Source: Bacillota bacterium (GTDB taxonomy: Bacteria; Bacillota; Clostridia; Oscillospirales; Ruminococcaceae). From it: 6,056 nucleotides of DNA. Positions 5,259 to 6,056 of the stretch are shown here, piece by piece (the stretch's first letter is position 1; each line of letters opens with the position of its first letter). A program made the translations under genes and the position numbers. Where the stretch lies: assembly GCA_023456995.1 (NCBI GenBank), contig JAEWNU010000029.1, positions 1 through 6,056 of the forward strand. Reading direction: 5' to 3'. The notes below the pieces were generated by a model that saw only the letters and a program-made list of their open reading frames with translations, had not been told where the DNA came from and searched no databases.

Positions 5259-5276
5259 AATTTTACATGGATTTAA

Positions 5277-5305
5277 TTGATAAAATTTTATAAAAGTGTT
5301 AGACT
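5277..5305 (+). promoter_or_regulatory. Promoter of the Cache sensor gene
   Basis: TTGATA (5277-5282), 17-nt spacer, TAGACT (5300-5305) with a TGT extension just before it. The -10 is embedded in TTAGAC-N7-GTCTAA (5299-5317), a perfect 6-bp inverted repeat that could be an operator or a hairpin at the RNA 5' end. No sigma-28 (TAAA/GCCGATAA) flagellar promoter was found. Confidence 0.45.
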
Positions 5306-5429
5306 GTATTTGTCTAAAAAACCATAAAAAAGGTAAAGAGAAGGGGATTCTGCAAACTTCAGTCATAAAAAATAACGCTTCTTCGTAAGTGCATTTCATC
5401 TTGGCATATTTGGATAAAGGAGTATACAG

Positions 5430-6056
5430 ATGGCAAACGCAAAAATACGGCAAAAGAAAATTCGCACAAAATTGGTCAATTTCTTTGGCGCTTTAATCTT
5501 AATTACAGTACTACTGGAAAGCCTTGTGTCACTTTATGAGCTAACGACAGTCCACAATTCTGCCATTGCTGCAGAAGCGCAGAAGTTTGACAGCATCATT
5601 CAAACCAGCTCCGAAAATCTGATTAGTGTCTTAACCGTCAATCATCAGCGGTACCTAGACGGCGAAATTACACAGACGCAGGAGATGGCAGCCGCGAAAA
5701 AAATCGTGCGCGACACCCGTTACGGCGTTGATGGCAGCGGCTATTTTTGGGCTGACCTTGCGGACGGCACCTGCGTTGTTCATATGAACCCCGAGTACGA
5801 GGGCCAGCTACGTTATGATAATCAGGATCTGGCCGGAAATTATTACATTCGCAACTTGATCGAAGCTGGCAATCAGCCCGGTGGCGATTTTACCGACTTT
5901 TATTTTACCAAGCCCGGTGGGGAAGGTTCATTTAGAAAACGCGGGTTTACTCAAAAATTCGAACCTTATGGCTGGTACATTAGCACCGGAAATTACTACG
6001 ATGATATTGAAAACGCTATCGGGGCATATCAAACGGCCAAACAGTTTTCTATAGCC
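5430..6056 (+). CDS. Cache-domain transmembrane sensor, probably chemotaxis receptor, C-terminus missing
   Basis: 209 codons to the window edge, no stop. AAAGGAG (5416-5422) is 7 nt before the ATG. A basic N-terminus (KIRQKKIRTK) leads into one membrane helix (about 17-37), then an extracellular domain with single-Cache (sCache_2) hallmarks: IVRDTRYGVDGSGYFWADL (92-110), CVVHMNPEYEGQ (115-126), DLAG (133-136), GDFTDFYFTKPGG (152-164), and FEPYGWYISTGNYYDDI (177-193). Such domains bind small molecules such as short carboxylates. The sequence stops just before the expected second helix, so the output part (methyl-accepting signalling domain, histidine kinase or GGDEF) cannot be seen. Chemotaxis receptor is the most frequent architecture and my preferred reading. 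A cre-like box upstream hints at carbon-source control. Confidence 0.88.
   Translation, partial: MANAKIRQKKIRTKLVNFFGALILITVLLESLVSLYELTTVHNSAIAAEAQKFDSIIQTSSENLISVLTVNHQRYLDGEITQTQEMAAAKKIVRDTRYGVDGSGYFWADLADGTCVVHMNPEYEGQLRYDNQDLAGNYYIRNLIEAGNQPGGDFTDFYFTKPGGEGSFRKRGFTQKFEPYGWYISTGNYYDDIENAIGAYQTAKQFSIA

Larger units (their letters stand above)
5108..5429. other. AT-rich divergent regulatory region, HD gene / Cache sensor
   Basis: 322 nt without a convincing gene; a minus-strand reading frame at 5235-5453 has no family features and overlaps the sensor's start. Contents: a 9-bp inverted repeat ATACAAATT (5170-5178) / AATTTGTAT (5196-5204) with a 17-nt spacer, a minus-strand TATAAC candidate -10 within the same area for the HD gene, a cre-like site (5245-5258), a plus-strand promoter (5277-5305), an inverted repeat over its -10 (5299-5317), and a leader of about 120 nt in which I do not see a known riboswitch. 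Confidence 0.6.

Noticed and set aside
5306..5429. c-di-GMP (GEMM) riboswitch in the sensor leader
   Set aside because: A GCAAA motif is present, but the paired P1/P2 stems and the GNRA tetraloop context are not.
5235..5453. Minus-strand 72-codon frame
   Set aside because: Lies over the sensor promoter and start codon, AT-driven composition, no recognisable domain.

Overview
The window looks like ordinary chromosomal DNA of a Gram-positive anaerobe of the Clostridia, probably an Oscillospiraceae/Ruminococcaceae-like lineage. This is inferred from strong AGGAGG-type ribosome binding sites, a clostridial-looking divergent FolD, a GH25 lysozyme on a signal anchor, an XRE-cupin regulator next to azlCD, and moderate GC genes separated by AT-rich spacers. 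There is no insertion sequence, phage, CRISPR array, rRNA or tRNA that I can see.

Layout, left to right. (1) 1-638, minus: 5' part of folD (C1-folate metabolism), cut by the window edge, with a long structured leader and an extended -10 promoter near 797-805. (2) 975-2021, plus: a membrane-anchored GH25 muramidase, divergent from folD. (3) 2058-2309, minus: an 83-residue two-helix glycine-rich membrane protein, convergent with the lysozyme. (4) 2544-3553, minus: azlC-azlD, a branched-chain amino acid exporter pair overlapping by 10 nt and followed by a hairpin at 2503-2531. (5) 3671-4222, plus: an XRE-family HTH plus cupin regulator, divergent from azlCD and probably its regulator. (6) 4244-4280: a perfect 14-bp hairpin serving as terminator for both convergent units. 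(7) 4307-5052 (reading frame open to about 5097), minus: an HD-domain phosphohydrolase whose stop codon overlaps, as ATGA, the start of a previously unlisted 50-codon gene (4307-4459). (8) 5430-6056, plus: the N-terminal half of a Cache-domain transmembrane sensor, most likely a methyl-accepting chemotaxis protein, cut by the right edge. It is preceded by an AT-rich regulatory region with a near-consensus cre box, inverted repeats and a sigma-A-type promoter.

The genes form several independent units, not one pathway: folate one-carbon metabolism, wall turnover, amino acid export with its own regulator, a nucleotide/phosphate-ester hydrolase unit, and environmental sensing. I see no evidence of a dramatic new system. 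The points most worth a second look are the FolD active-site substitutions (Lys to Ala, Gln to Met), the hidden 50-aa gene coupled to the HD gene, the unclear start of the HD gene, and the operator-like repeats in front of azlC/xre and the Cache sensor.
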